From contig JABABQ010000021.1 in assembly GCA_014238155.1 (NCBI GenBank), positions 1 through 64,000 of the forward strand: a stretch of 64,000 bases of DNA, written 5' to 3'. Source of the DNA: Rhizobiaceae bacterium (GTDB lineage: Bacteria; Pseudomonadota; Alphaproteobacteria; Rhizobiales; Rhizobiaceae). The translations under genes were made by a program, and so were the position numbers. How positions within the stretch are numbered: position 1 is the first letter of the stretch; every line of letters begins with the position of its first letter. The notes beneath the pieces are model-generated. The model did no database searches, was not told where the DNA came from, and saw only the letters and a program-made list of their open reading frames with translations. Of the stretch, positions 35,275 to 43,973 are shown piece after piece.

Positions 35275-36438
35275 ATGTTGAGCCGAAAAATTACGGCGCT
35301 CTTTCCGTTTTTGCTCCTGCTGTTTTGCAGCACGGTTTGTTCTGCAATGATCGTGCCTTTCATGGGCTTCTTTCTTGTTGAAGGATTGGGTTACCAGCCT
35401 TGGATAATTGGTGTCTATTCGGCGCTTGCCGTTTGCCTGACAATAATTGCAAATCGCCAATTTGCCCAACGCATTGATAATGGCGCCCGGGTGTTTCCCC
35501 TGGTTGGTTTGGCCGCGTTCGGCTATGTCCTTGCCGTATTCAGCCTCTCGCTTTCGCCGAAACTTTGGACGGTTTTGACAATAGGCGTCTTTGGTTTTGG
35601 AGTTGGTTCGAGCGCAATATCCACAATGTTCAGCCTTGGTGGAAATTTGGCTGAAAGCCACGAGATTGAACGCAGTCGCTTTAACTCTTACATGCGAGCC
35701 ACCACTTCGACGGCATGGATGATTGGTCCTGCTTTGACGTTTCTGATCGCATATCAGGTCAGGGTTGAGGCGGTGTTCGTTGCTGCGCTGGGGATTTCGC
35801 TGATCTGGGTTTGTCTTTGGTGGTGGACCTTGCCACGCGATATAAGGGCGGAGGCCAAGGTCGCATCTGGCGGGACAGAACAAAATAGGGCTGGCTCAAG
35901 TGGATTGTGGCTGGCTGCGGCATTCGTTTTTTGTCTTTCTTTGGCACATTCGCTGACGTTTTCAGCACTTCCTCTATTCTACGTTCAGGAAGTGGGCTTG
36001 CCAGGATTTGCTCCCGGAGTCGCGTTCAGCATCAAAACCTTTGTCGAAGTTATCGCCATTTTCGCAACCCCGATGGTTATTGCGCGCTTTGGAATGAAAC
36101 GAGCTCTATTGGCAACAGCGTTTCTTGCGGTTGTCACGATCCAGATTCTGGCATCCGTACAATCCTTTCCCCAAATGCTCGCCGGGGCCGCTTTGGAAGG
36201 TCTCTACTACGGTTTTTATGCCAGCTTGGGAATCAGCTATGTCCAGTCTTTTGCCCATCATCAGCCGGCGCGCGCGACCGCCATTTATTGGAATACCCTG
36301 ATGGTGAGCGGTTTGCTGGCCGGTCCGGCCGTTGGATTCATTGCCCAGGCCTACGATTTTCAAACAGTTGTACAAGTTGCTTCCGCAGTAGCCCTGTTTT
36401 CAGCTGTGGTTTTGATGGCCGGACGCGGCAAAACCTGA
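35275..36438 (+). CDS. MFS transporter, sugar-efflux (Set)-like
   Basis: 387 aa with twelve predicted helices in two halves, joined by a short cytoplasmic loop (RDIRAEAKVASGGTEQNRAG). The first helix (LFPFLLLLFCSTVCSAMIVPFMGFFLVEGLG) and the pattern SRFNSYMRATTSTAWMIGPAL with the Arg before helix 5 resemble the SetA/SetB sugar-efflux group of the major facilitator superfamily. Substrate unknown. There is no operon partner. Confidence 0.8.
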   Translation: MLSRKITALFPFLLLLFCSTVCSAMIVPFMGFFLVEGLGYQPWIIGVYSALAVCLTIIANRQFAQRIDNGARVFPLVGLAAFGYVLAVFSLSLSPKLWTVLTIGVFGFGVGSSAISTMFSLGGNLAESHEIERSRFNSYMRATTSTAWMIGPALTFLIAYQVRVEAVFVAALGISLIWVCLWWWTLPRDIRAEAKVASGGTEQNRAGSSGLWLAAAFVFCLSLAHSLTFSALPLFYVQEVGLPGFAPGVAFSIKTFVEVIAIFATPMVIARFGMKRALLATAFLAVVTIQILASVQSFPQMLAGAALEGLYYGFYASLGISYVQSFAHHQPARATAIYWNTLMVSGLLAGPAVGFIAQAYDFQTVVQVASAVALFSAVVLMAGRGKT

Positions 36439-36479
36439 TGCCTTGCACGACCCAATTGTGATGCAAATTCCCAGTATGG

Positions 36480-36495
36480 TTAACAGATTGCTAAC
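36480..36495 (+). promoter_or_regulatory. Possible CtrA-like site upstream of the DUF2336 gene
   Basis: TTAACAGATTGCTAAC fits the CtrA consensus TTAA-N7-TTAAC with one mismatch (CTAAC), 48 bases before the DUF2336 start. One-mismatch matches arise by chance roughly once every few kilobases, so this is weak. Confidence 0.25.
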
Positions 36496-36542
36496 ACTTG
36501 CAGGTCCATAATTGGCGCAGATAAAGCTCTGGAACGCGCCTT

Positions 36543-37682
36543 ATGCAAACTGCTCGTATGGAAACTTCATCCCAACCCAGACACCCGATGCGCGTCAGTG
36601 AGCATCGCAGCAAAGATGACATGATCATTCTGGCCACCCACCGGTTTTGCGATATCGATAGCCATAACCGATTGTCGCTGGGCCAGTTTACCGAAGCTTT
36701 TAATCTTCTGGTTGGCCAGGTTACGTCTGCCACGCGCCAGATTATTGCGCGGCGACTGGCCCACAGCACATTTACACCCCGCTCTGTCGCGCTGTATCTG
36801 GCAATGGAACCGTTCAGTGTGGCAATGCCTATTCTGGCCCATTCACAGGCTCTGGGGCAGTTGGACCTGCTGCGACTTGTTGATCGCCTGGATATCGAAT
36901 ATGCCCGTGCGATTGCAACACGGCTGGATGTCGGTCCAAGCCTTCTGCAGCATTTGAAAACCCTCGGTGATGATGATGTGCAGATTGCGCTGGAAGACAA
37001 TGATGCGCTGATGGGCAATCTGGAAACCCGCAGTGCCGATGCGCTGTTCGTTGAAATCGATGCCCGGGAAAATCGTGCAGGGACTTCAACTCAGTCCGGT
37101 CCGGAAAAAGCTGGAACACGGGTTCAGCCAATTGCCAAAGCACCACCTGCCCCCGCGCCCATAAACGCCGCCGAACACGCCTTGCTTGCCGCAGCCGATC
37201 GCGGCAGAAACATTAAAATGCCACCCATGGCCAGGCCCATGGAAAACGAATTTGACTTCGGCAAGGCTTTTGAAAAGGCGGCCAGAGCCCGCAGTCATCA
37301 GGCCATGGCGGTGTTGATGCAAAAACGTTTTAATTTGGCCCTGGCAACCGCCCATCAGGTTTTACAAGACAAGACGGGCGACACGCTGGCGGTACTGCTC
37401 AATGCCGCTGAAGTGGAACCAGCTCTTGCCAACCGTATTCAGCTGCTAACTCACGCAAATATAGGCTTATCTGCACCCAATGCCCGCAGAGCGCTAAACT
37501 TCTATGCCAAACTGAATAGTGGTTCGAGCCGCGCGGCCATTGAACAGTGGCCAAAAGCCAAAGATCCACAAATCCACCACGAACCTCATTTGGAAAGTGG
37601 TCGTGAGCGGCGCGCCGATGTCAATACCGGTAGCAGCAAGCCGGAACAGAGCACGGCGCAGCCGATACAAGCTGCCGGTTAA
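36543..37682 (+). CDS. DUF2336-domain protein
   Basis: 379 aa, cytoplasmic. The N-terminal two thirds show the helical DUF2336 pattern (LATHRFCDIDSHNRLSLGQFTEAFNLLVGQVTSATRQIIARRLA ... HSQALGQLDLLRLVDRLDIEYARAIATR), followed by a Pro/Ala linker and a second DUF2336-like helical region (FEKAARARSHQAMAVLMQKRFNLALATAHQVLQ). The C-terminus is polar. The family is restricted to Alphaproteobacteria and has no firm function. The exact start is uncertain because several in-frame ATGs follow. Confidence 0.82.
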   Translation: MQTARMETSSQPRHPMRVSEHRSKDDMIILATHRFCDIDSHNRLSLGQFTEAFNLLVGQVTSATRQIIARRLAHSTFTPRSVALYLAMEPFSVAMPILAHSQALGQLDLLRLVDRLDIEYARAIATRLDVGPSLLQHLKTLGDDDVQIALEDNDALMGNLETRSADALFVEIDARENRAGTSTQSGPEKAGTRVQPIAKAPPAPAPINAAEHALLAAADRGRNIKMPPMARPMENEFDFGKAFEKAARARSHQAMAVLMQKRFNLALATAHQVLQDKTGDTLAVLLNAAEVEPALANRIQLLTHANIGLSAPNARRALNFYAKLNSGSSRAAIEQWPKAKDPQIHHEPHLESGRERRADVNTGSSKPEQSTAQPIQAAG

Positions 37683-37703
37683 AACCACTCAAGTCATCAT
37701 AAT

Positions 37704-38039
37704 TCAGGTTTCGGGAAGAAAATTTCGACCCTGCCGGTCTTCGATCTCCACCACCCATATATCCGGATCGAACGACCGTTCCCTGGCAATTTTCTCGTCA
37801 ATGTCGGTAGTTTCAACGTCACTCATCAGACATTCAAACTGCCGTTGCTGAGGGCCGGTTGAACTATAGTCGGCCTGCGGCGCAGGTCCAAACAGTGAAT
37901 TGGCACCTTGCAGGTTGTTGACGATCACGAATATCGCCCCGGCCTCGGCGGCCCCCTTATGGATGACGGTTGAAAAAGCGCCCTCCAACTGGCATCGGCG
38001 GATCAGCGCTGACACCCAAAAATCCGAAGTTACCCGCAT
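37704..38039 (-). CDS. DUF1491-family protein
   Basis: 111 aa. The start MRVTSDFWVSALIRRCQLEGAF, the middle GAAEAGAIFVIVNNL and the end DPDIWVVEIEDR are the recognisable blocks of DUF1491, a small cytoplasmic alphaproteobacterial family of unknown function. It is last in the divJ-PG_binding-DUF1491 run, 15 nt after the previous stop. Confidence 0.88.
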   Translation of the reverse strand: MRVTSDFWVSALIRRCQLEGAFSTVIHKGAAEAGAIFVIVNNLQGANSLFGPAPQADYSSTGPQQRQFECLMSDVETTDIDEKIARERSFDPDIWVVEIEDRQGRNFLPET

Positions 38040-38054
38040 GGCGGTGCCAAGGTA

Positions 38055-38834
38055 CTAGCCTTGGACATAGGCACCAATGTCACGCAGTTTGTTGAGCACC
38101 AGATCAGACGGCTCACCTGTGATCTTCATGCCATAATCCAACTGAAAGCGCTGGATGGCCGTGGCGGTTTGCTGGCCCATTTGACCATCGACAATCAGGT
38201 CATCATATCCATAAGCTCGCAATCCGGCCTGAATACGGGCAACGAGCCCATCGACGGCCTCGATCGGACTTGCCGCAGAAACCTTGACGGTTTTGACTTT
38301 GGTGACATTCTCGACCACCTGATTGGCTGATGGCACAGGAACTTCCTGAGGCCGTGAGGAAGCCGACATCAAAACCTGCGTCAGTAAACGCAGACTGACT
38401 TTGCCGTCCTGCGACAGGCTGTGGTCATTTTGGAAATCTTCAATTGCCCCTTTGGTGCGTGACCCATAGAGCCCATCCAGTTTGCCACCATAATAACCGC
38501 GCACGGAAAGTGCCGTTTGAACCTCTCTGAGCAATTCCCCGGACTGCTCTTCAGAAAGTGTCTGAGTGGCAACCCGCCTTACCTTTACAGGTGTTTTGGC
38601 CTTGGCCAGGTCGTTTGACCGGGTCGATGCATCATTGTCCAAAGTCCGCGTCGCAAATAACGGTGCAGGATGTTTGCCCGGCTGATACCAGATGGCATTC
38701 ACGCAAATTGAACCCATGACTGCAACAGACAATGCTGCTGCGGCGCACAATCGCGGGTGGCACATCAGTGCATCAACAACTTGAAAAATACGGGACGGTT
38801 TTTGGATGAGACGTTCAGGCTGATACGCGTGCAT
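38055..38834 (-). CDS. Membrane-anchored peptidoglycan-binding-domain protein
   Basis: 259 aa: one membrane segment (LCAAAALSVAVMGSICV), then two PG_binding_1 domains, one at about residues 105-155 (LLREVQTALSVRGYYGGKLDGLYGSRTKGAIEDFQ) and one at about 195-255 (IQAGLRAYGYDDLIVDGQMGQQTATAIQRFQLDYG). No enzymatic domain is seen. It should bind the cell wall from the periplasmic side. The start overlaps divJ by 20 nt, so a cell-cycle or envelope link is possible. Confidence 0.88.
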   Translation of the reverse strand: MHAYQPERLIQKPSRIFQVVDALMCHPRLCAAAALSVAVMGSICVNAIWYQPGKHPAPLFATRTLDNDASTRSNDLAKAKTPVKVRRVATQTLSEEQSGELLREVQTALSVRGYYGGKLDGLYGSRTKGAIEDFQNDHSLSQDGKVSLRLLTQVLMSASSRPQEVPVPSANQVVENVTKVKTVKVSAASPIEAVDGLVARIQAGLRAYGYDDLIVDGQMGQQTATAIQRFQLDYGMKITGEPSDLVLNKLRDIGAYVQG

Positions 38835-40665
38835 GACGATCTCCTTTGCTGACGATGGTGGTTACTAACGGGGAGGGTGTTGTGGGGATCGAGCTTTGGC
38901 TCAAATGAACCAGTTGGCTCGCATGATCTGTCGGAACGGGTTTGGAAGCTAAAGATGCAAGCGGCAGTGTGACTGTAACGTCGGTGCCGGCTCCTTGCTT
39001 GCTTTTGATGTCGAACTTGCCGCCATGCAGCGCGACCAATCCTTTGACAACCGAAAGGCCAATGCCGCTGCCTTCAAATTTTCTCTGGTGGCCAGAATCG
39101 GCCTGAATAAAGGGCTGGCCAATACGCGAAAGGAAGTTTTGATCAATGCCAATGCCTTCATCTTTCATACGAATGCGCAGCGACCGGCCAAATTGCTTGG
39201 CGCTGAGCACGACCTTGCCGCCTTCCGGCGTAAACTTGATTGCATTTGAAAGCAGGTTGATCAGAATTTGCTGACAGGCTCGCTTGTCAGCGCTGATATC
39301 CGGCAATGTAGCGTTGATATTGCAGGTTACATTTACACCGCCTTTCAGCGCCATCGGCTGCAGCATCGCGATCGTTGCATCGGCAATCTCACGCATTGCA
39401 AACGTGCTGAGAGACAATTCGTATTTACCGGCCTCAATCCGCGACATATCAAGCATATCGTTGACGACATTCAACAAATGGCGGCCCGAATCTTGTATCA
39501 ACGACACATATTCGCGATGTTTTTCATGCGGCAGACGGCCAAATAATTCCTGATCAAGGATGTCGGAAAAACCGATTATGGCATTCAGCGGCGTGCGCAA
39601 TTCATGGCTCATCGTCGCCAGAAAATGCCGTTGGGCTTCATTCAGCTCACTGGCCGATGCGTGTGCCCTTTCCAGATCATCTTCCAGAGCTTTCAAGCTG
39701 GATACATCACGCATTGAGCAAATTGCTTCGGCCTGTCCACCGTCCTTGTTGCGGTCGGCGCGGCAGCGGATTTCGACTTGCTTCCACAGACGGGCTTCAC
39801 TGCCGGAAACACGAATCCGAATGTGTTGCAGCTGTTCTCTGTTCTGCTGTACGGCGTCTGACAAAGCTTTCAACAAGATGACACGATCTTGAATGTGCAC
39901 TTTGTTGAGCAATCCGGAGTCCAGCAGATCCTTGCTGGAAACACCGAGCAACTCGCGTGCCGCCGGGGTTGCAAAAAGCGTAGACCCGTCCGCGCCATGG
40001 CGGGTGATCAACTCATTGCTGTGCCGGGAAAACAAATCAATCCGCTTGGATTCCCGCGCCAGATTTCGGGCGTTTTGCGACAGACGGTTTTGAATGCGCA
40101 ACGCCGTCACCAATGCATAGGCGACACCCGGCATTGCAAACCATTGCATTGAGCCAAACTGTTCAAGGAGACCGACTGAATAATGCAGCGCTGCGAAAAC
40201 AGAAGTTGCTGCCCAGATCCCGATTGCGGCAGTCGTCATCAAAGCGATGCCCAATCTGATTGGCGATTTGCATCGCCACAGCACCGTTTCCAGCGGTAAA
40301 ATGCCAAACAGGATGATCAAAGGTGATTGAGTTGCGCCGGTAGCGCCAACCAACACGGCAAGAAAAATGGTCACAATGAAGAGTGTGGCCCGCTTGCCCA
40401 TCTCCAACTTGCCGTTGCGTGACACCAAAACTGCCAACAAGAGCGGTGACCCCAACAGAGCCAAAATGAACACATCAATTCCGCTGAGATTGTCTTTAAG
40501 CACCAGAGCAGCTGGAATGAGCGACAAGCCAATCATTCCGGCAATCGCATGGTGTTTAATGAAGTGGGCATGTTCCTTGAACTCCTCACAACCGGACGGA
40601 ACCGACGCATGTACCCATGGGGCCGTCATGTCATGCAATGACAAATTCGGAAACGAGAGACGCAA
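38815..40665 (-). CDS. divJ: DivJ-like PAS sensor histidine kinase
   Basis: 616 aa: a multi-helix membrane domain (residues about 40-200), a PAS domain (SRHSNELITRHGADGSTLFATPAARELLG), HisKA with MSHELRTPLNAIIGFSDILDQ (His 354) and HATPase_c (INLLSNAIKFT, MKDEGIGID, GSGIGLSVVKGL). The H-box and the polytopic N-terminus fit DivJ, the kinase of DivK, in contrast to PleC. The TTG start at 40663-40665 is preferred because GAGGAA sits 5 nt before it; ATG 40629 has no such site. A PG_binding gene follows, as I recall next to divJ in related genomes. Confidence 0.78.
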   Translation of the reverse strand: MRLSFPNLSLHDMTAPWVHASVPSGCEEFKEHAHFIKHHAIAGMIGLSLIPAALVLKDNLSGIDVFILALLGSPLLLAVLVSRNGKLEMGKRATLFIVTIFLAVLVGATGATQSPLIILFGILPLETVLWRCKSPIRLGIALMTTAAIGIWAATSVFAALHYSVGLLEQFGSMQWFAMPGVAYALVTALRIQNRLSQNARNLARESKRIDLFSRHSNELITRHGADGSTLFATPAARELLGVSSKDLLDSGLLNKVHIQDRVILLKALSDAVQQNREQLQHIRIRVSGSEARLWKQVEIRCRADRNKDGGQAEAICSMRDVSSLKALEDDLERAHASASELNEAQRHFLATMSHELRTPLNAIIGFSDILDQELFGRLPHEKHREYVSLIQDSGRHLLNVVNDMLDMSRIEAGKYELSLSTFAMREIADATIAMLQPMALKGGVNVTCNINATLPDISADKRACQQILINLLSNAIKFTPEGGKVVLSAKQFGRSLRIRMKDEGIGIDQNFLSRIGQPFIQADSGHQRKFEGSGIGLSVVKGLVALHGGKFDIKSKQGAGTDVTVTLPLASLASKPVPTDHASQLVHLSQSSIPTTPSPLVTTIVSKGDRHARVSA

Positions 40666-41012
40666 TACAATTCCTCGATATATGGACGTGACGCACTAAA
40701 CTTGACTGCACTGTCGCACAGGGGATTTAACGGAAAACTAAACATGACGATCTCAGCGGACATTTGCGTGAAAAATCATCGTATCAGTCCATTGTTTGAA
40801 CGAGTTTGGTGAACAAATGCTTTCATTCGTCGGTGCTGGAGCCCAATGCACCCATAACGACCGTTAAACAGCTCACATTTGTTGCCAAATGCTTAAGCCG
40901 ATGGCAAAATTTGAACGAATTGGAAAAACCAAACGCTTTAATCCAACCTGCCGATTGCAGGCAGCCAAAAGAGACCCTAATTAGAGCGAAACCGATCACC
41001 GGAATTTCGACT
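40666..41012. other. Divergent control region between divJ and sufE
   Basis: 347 bases without a credible gene; the frame upstream of sufE is open but unlike any SufE leader. At 40727-40741, TTAACGGAAAACTAA resembles a CtrA box (TTAA-N7-TTAA, one mismatch), 62 bases before the divJ start. TTTGAACGA occurs twice, near 40796 and 40911. No hairpin terminator or RNA gene is seen. Confidence 0.4.
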
Positions 41013-41447
41013 ATGGACCGCCCTCTTTCACTCGACGTTGATATCGATGAGATTATTGAAAATTTCTCTTTCCTCGACGATTGGGAGGACCGCTACGGCT
41101 ATCTCATCGAGTTGGGCAATGCTCTGGTGCCGGTAGCGCCAGACGAAATGACCGACGCTACCAAGGTTCAGGGTTGCGTCAGCCAGGTCTGGCTGATCAG
41201 CCACTACAACGACGGCAGGCTTTATTTTCGGGGCGCGTCTGATGCCCATATCGTGCGCGGGTTGGTGGCCGTGGCGCTCTCAATCTTTTCGGGCAAGACA
41301 CCGCAGGAGATTTCCCAGCTCGATGAACAGCAAACATTTCGGGCCATCGGTCTGGCCGAACACCTTACCCCACAGAGATCAAATGGGCTGAAATCGCTGG
41401 TCGGGAAAATCAAAGCCACCGCCGTGGCCACTCTGGCCCGGATTTAG
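41013..41447 (+). CDS. sufE: Cysteine desulfuration protein SufE
   Basis: Accepts sulfur from the SufS cysteine desulfurase for Fe-S cluster assembly. 144 aa from ATG 41013. The active-site Cys 55 lies in TKVQGCVSQVWL, and the family blocks DWEDRYGYLIELG, FRGASDAHIVRGLVAVALSIFSGKTPQEI and LTPQRSNGL are intact. The suf operon itself is not here. The stop codons of sufE and the DUF6456 gene interlock tail to tail (41444-41447). Confidence 0.95.
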   Translation: MDRPLSLDVDIDEIIENFSFLDDWEDRYGYLIELGNALVPVAPDEMTDATKVQGCVSQVWLISHYNDGRLYFRGASDAHIVRGLVAVALSIFSGKTPQEISQLDEQQTFRAIGLAEHLTPQRSNGLKSLVGKIKATAVATLARI

Positions 41448-42298
41448 AGCCGTTGGCCGTGGTCAGTCCCGTCAATCGTTCGTTTTGAAGCAATCCGATA
41501 TTCGGGCCGTCCGGCATTGGTTCCGTAAAATTGTGCCAACAACTGCAAACCGGTCCGCAACATCAGCTTGGCCGATCGCGGTGGCCAGTTCAGTTCGCGC
41601 TCAACCATTTGTAGCCCCTTCAGGTAGCAACACACGTCCGTCAGCACGTTGGCCAGATCTGGTCCGACCGATCTGAGTGCCCCGTTATATCGCTGACGGG
41701 CGTCCAGTGCCGCATCTGACAACTCAACACACCCACCGCTGCCGCTGGTCTTATTAATCGCCAGCGCCGGTGCTCGCCAGTTGGATGTCACCGATGCTGC
41801 CAGTTGTGCACGAGTGAAGTCCCTACGCAATACTTCTCCGGCACGAAACTGGGCTTCGCTCAACCACGGCTGACCATCTTTTCCCGTATGGGTGCGCAAA
41901 CGCGACAATGGCGATTCGTTTTTATTGCGCGAAACCTTATGTCGAGCGCCGTCGATCACGATGCTTTCTTCAACCATTTCGCGATGCTGACTTTGGAATT
42001 CAACCTCAGAACCCGATGCCGCCTGTTCGCGTTTGAACCGGCTATATCCAGCCTGCGTCATGTTGCAGGCCTCATCGGATATGGTAACCAGATCATCGTG
42101 CAATAATCGACTTAAGACCAATTGCGTTGTGACAATCTTTAACCGTGGCAATGTCGAGTGCACCATCAGGAGTCGGCCTTCCCGGGGATCACCAAAAACG
42201 CTGAAATTTGCCTCGCGAGCTGACGACAGGAATTTTAGCAGGCGAAGATCCTGCTTTGCCTGGTTTGATTTTACCTTGTTCAATTTTGTCTCCGTCAA
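41444..42298 (-). CDS. DUF6456-domain protein
   Basis: 284 aa. The C-terminal half has the DUF6456 pattern: NESPLSRLRTHTGKDGQPWLSEAQFRAGEVLRRDFTRAQL, WRAP, then ALDARQRYNGALRSVGPDLANVLTDVCCYLKGLQMVERELNWPPRSAKLMLRTGLQLLAQFYG, which looks like a helix-turn-helix of the sigma-like type. The N-terminal part (VLSRLLHDDLVTISDEACNMTQAGYSRFKRE) resembles a small winged helix. It is probably a DNA-binding protein of unknown target, co-transcribed with the DnaA-domain-IV-like gene 11 nt upstream. Confidence 0.8.
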   Translation of the reverse strand: MTETKLNKVKSNQAKQDLRLLKFLSSAREANFSVFGDPREGRLLMVHSTLPRLKIVTTQLVLSRLLHDDLVTISDEACNMTQAGYSRFKREQAASGSEVEFQSQHREMVEESIVIDGARHKVSRNKNESPLSRLRTHTGKDGQPWLSEAQFRAGEVLRRDFTRAQLAASVTSNWRAPALAINKTSGSGGCVELSDAALDARQRYNGALRSVGPDLANVLTDVCCYLKGLQMVERELNWPPRSAKLMLRTGLQLLAQFYGTNAGRPEYRIASKRTIDGTDHGQRL

Positions 42299-42309
42299 TG
42301 ATTATAAGG

Positions 42310-42948
42310 TTACTCACCAGCAAGTCCTGGTGTCGCATTGCGATATTCAAGCTCAAGGCGACGCGCCTGATGGCGCGGTTGTTTTGAACATAGCGCGACC
42401 GCGTTGCGTGCTTCGACCAACAGCGATTCCAACTGATTGATCAGAACATCAAAGGCCAGGTCGTCGCGCTTGTCTTCCACCAGCGCGCAGGCATAGGAAA
42501 CCGTTGTTCGGTCACGCCGAAAATGCAGCCCGATTTCGGTCAACATCAGGCTGAAAGTCGTGTGGCACAAATACATGGCGATCTGCCGGGCCAGCGCCAC
42601 GTCTGCACCACATCGCGTCCGCGCCTGAAAACTGTCGAGTGGTATATCCAGCGCAAGTGCAACAGTCTGTTCACAAAGGCTGCACAGAGAATCGCGAAAA
42701 AGATGGGCACGTGCGAATTCGATGACAGGCGAACGATTGCCATCATACAATTCGCTGCCGGGCGACCCAGCCTCCCTGTTCTCCCCGGAATCCTGGCCGT
42801 AATCCTGAGTGCAATTTGTCTTTGAGCGACGGTCGACCAGCCCGCAGATGTCCAGTCTCGCCTCCTGGCCCTTTCGAATTCGGTGCAATTGGTCTTCCAG
42901 ATTGCAACGTAACCCAGGTGTGCTGGACGTGTTTTTTAGTTTCCTCAT
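42310..42948 (-). CDS. Helix-turn-helix protein with a DnaA domain-IV-like fold
   Basis: 212 aa. Residues about 120-165 (ALARQIAMYLCHTTFSLMLTEIGLHFRRDRTTVSYACALVEDKRDD) match the C-terminal DNA-binding domain of DnaA, whose signature ends RDHTTVxHA. No AAA+ ATPase domain is present, so it is not an initiator. The family is common in Rhizobiales beside DUF6456 proteins. A 28-bp palindrome lies 21 bases upstream and may be its operator. Confidence 0.82.
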   Translation of the reverse strand: MRKLKNTSSTPGLRCNLEDQLHRIRKGQEARLDICGLVDRRSKTNCTQDYGQDSGENREAGSPGSELYDGNRSPVIEFARAHLFRDSLCSLCEQTVALALDIPLDSFQARTRCGADVALARQIAMYLCHTTFSLMLTEIGLHFRRDRTTVSYACALVEDKRDDLAFDVLINQLESLLVEARNAVALCSKQPRHQARRLELEYRNATPGLAGE

Positions 42949-42969
42949 GGACGCAGGCTCCCTTTATCA

Positions 42970-42997
42970 GATAATAGGACTATATTCCTATTATCTG
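42970..42997. promoter_or_regulatory. 28-bp palindromic operator candidate
   Basis: AGATAATAGGA-ctatat-TCCTATTATCT is a perfect 11-bp inverted repeat with a 6-nt centre, 21 bases upstream of the HTH gene start. It is AT-rich and the centre can also read as a -10 element (TATAGT on the minus strand). It looks like an operator for a dimeric regulator, perhaps autoregulation. Confidence 0.6.
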
Positions 42998-43160
42998 AAG
43001 CGGGGATAAATAAGTATCTTTTTATGCACTCACAGCTTTTTGCGGCGAACTTATTACCGTCAAACGGTCAATTTGTCCGGTCTATTTGAAAGTTGGGCGC
43101 TTTGGTGGCCGCAAAAAGTGCTGCGACCTGCGGTGAACTGAAGTTCAAACGCCTCTCTTG

Positions 43161-43583
43161 CTATCGGTTATCCCGGCGTCGACCCAGTCCCATCTTTTTT
43201 GCCAGTTGCGAACGCTTCTCGGCGTATCCGGGTGCAACCATGGGATAGTCCAGCGGCAATCCCCATTTTGAACGATATTCTTCCGGCGTCATGTTGTATC
43301 GCGATTTCAGGTGGCGTTTCAATGACTTGAACCGCTGCCCATCCTCCAGACAAATAATATAATCATGACTGATCGATTTCTTGATCGGAATTGGAGGCTT
43401 GAGCGATGAAGATGCCGCACTTTCGCTTCCACCATCCAGTCCCGACAACGTGGCATGCACGCTCTCAATGACGAGATGAAGTTCGGACACCGGGATGGGA
43501 TTTTTATCCAGGAATGCACAAACCAGATCGGTGGTGTATTCCAATATCAACGGTTCTCTTTTATCTAAGCTCTCTATAACCAA
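43161..43583 (-). CDS. MucR/Ros-family transcriptional regulator
   Basis: 140 aa. The DNA-binding core YIICLEDGQRFKSLKRHLKSRYNMTPEEYRSKWGLPLDYPMVAPGYAEKRSQLAKKMGLG is full MucR. Zinc-site positions are Cys and the first His (RHL), but the second His of the Ros finger is Arg (KSRYN), as in MucR variants thought to manage with fewer zinc ligands. The N-terminal oligomerisation part (LILEYTTDLVCAFLDKNPIPVSELHLVIESVHATL) is present. The start is TTG at 43581-43583 behind AAGGCGAG. MucR proteins silence AT-rich genes for surface polysaccharides and cell-cycle functions; the AT-rich leader here suggests autoregulation. Confidence 0.9.
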   Translation of the reverse strand: MVIESLDKREPLILEYTTDLVCAFLDKNPIPVSELHLVIESVHATLSGLDGGSESAASSSLKPPIPIKKSISHDYIICLEDGQRFKSLKRHLKSRYNMTPEEYRSKWGLPLDYPMVAPGYAEKRSQLAKKMGLGRRRDNR

Positions 43584-43973
43584 AATACGTACTCGCCTTC
43601 ATGATGAATTCTTATTAATATTTATTCAAGCGACGACAAACCGGGATCTTAATTTGCAAAGAACCCTAGTTTTTTCTAATTTTGGATTAATACTATTTGT
43701 TTCATATAGTCTGTCAAATTATATTGTTGCCTATTATTGGATAATATTGTTCTACCTATAGTTGTAATGTTTTTCCCATCTCCACCGATGAGTGCACTCC
43801 GAGCCGTTCGTCCGCCCAACCCAACAGAGGCAGGCCCGGTGTAGCTATATTACAAAACTGTGTGTGCGCTGCGGCTTGACTATTGAACTAGCCCCGGTTT
43901 CACGTCCATAAATGACGTGCGGCGATGTCCCTGATGTTGTTGCATGAATTCTGCACACTGGGAGAGGGTGTCA
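43584..43973. other. AT-rich divergent control region between mucR and mnhE
   Basis: 390 bases. The half next to mucR (43584-43770) is strongly AT-rich, with runs such as TTATTAATATTTATT and TTATTGGATAATATTG, fitting MucR/H-NS-like binding. The half next to mnhE is GC-richer and should hold the promoter of the antiporter operon; a TTGACT hexamer is at 43876, but no convincing -10 is spaced from it. No gene or RNA is recognised. Confidence 0.45.

Noticed and set aside
35029-35883. 284-codon open frame opposite the MFS permease gene
   Set aside because: Polar, repeat-poor and unlike any family; the permease on the other strand has a full set of helices.
42310-42948. Reading the HTH protein as DnaA and the region as an origin
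   Set aside because: Only the DnaA domain-IV-like part exists, with no AAA+ domain; no DnaA boxes or AT-rich unwinding element were seen nearby.
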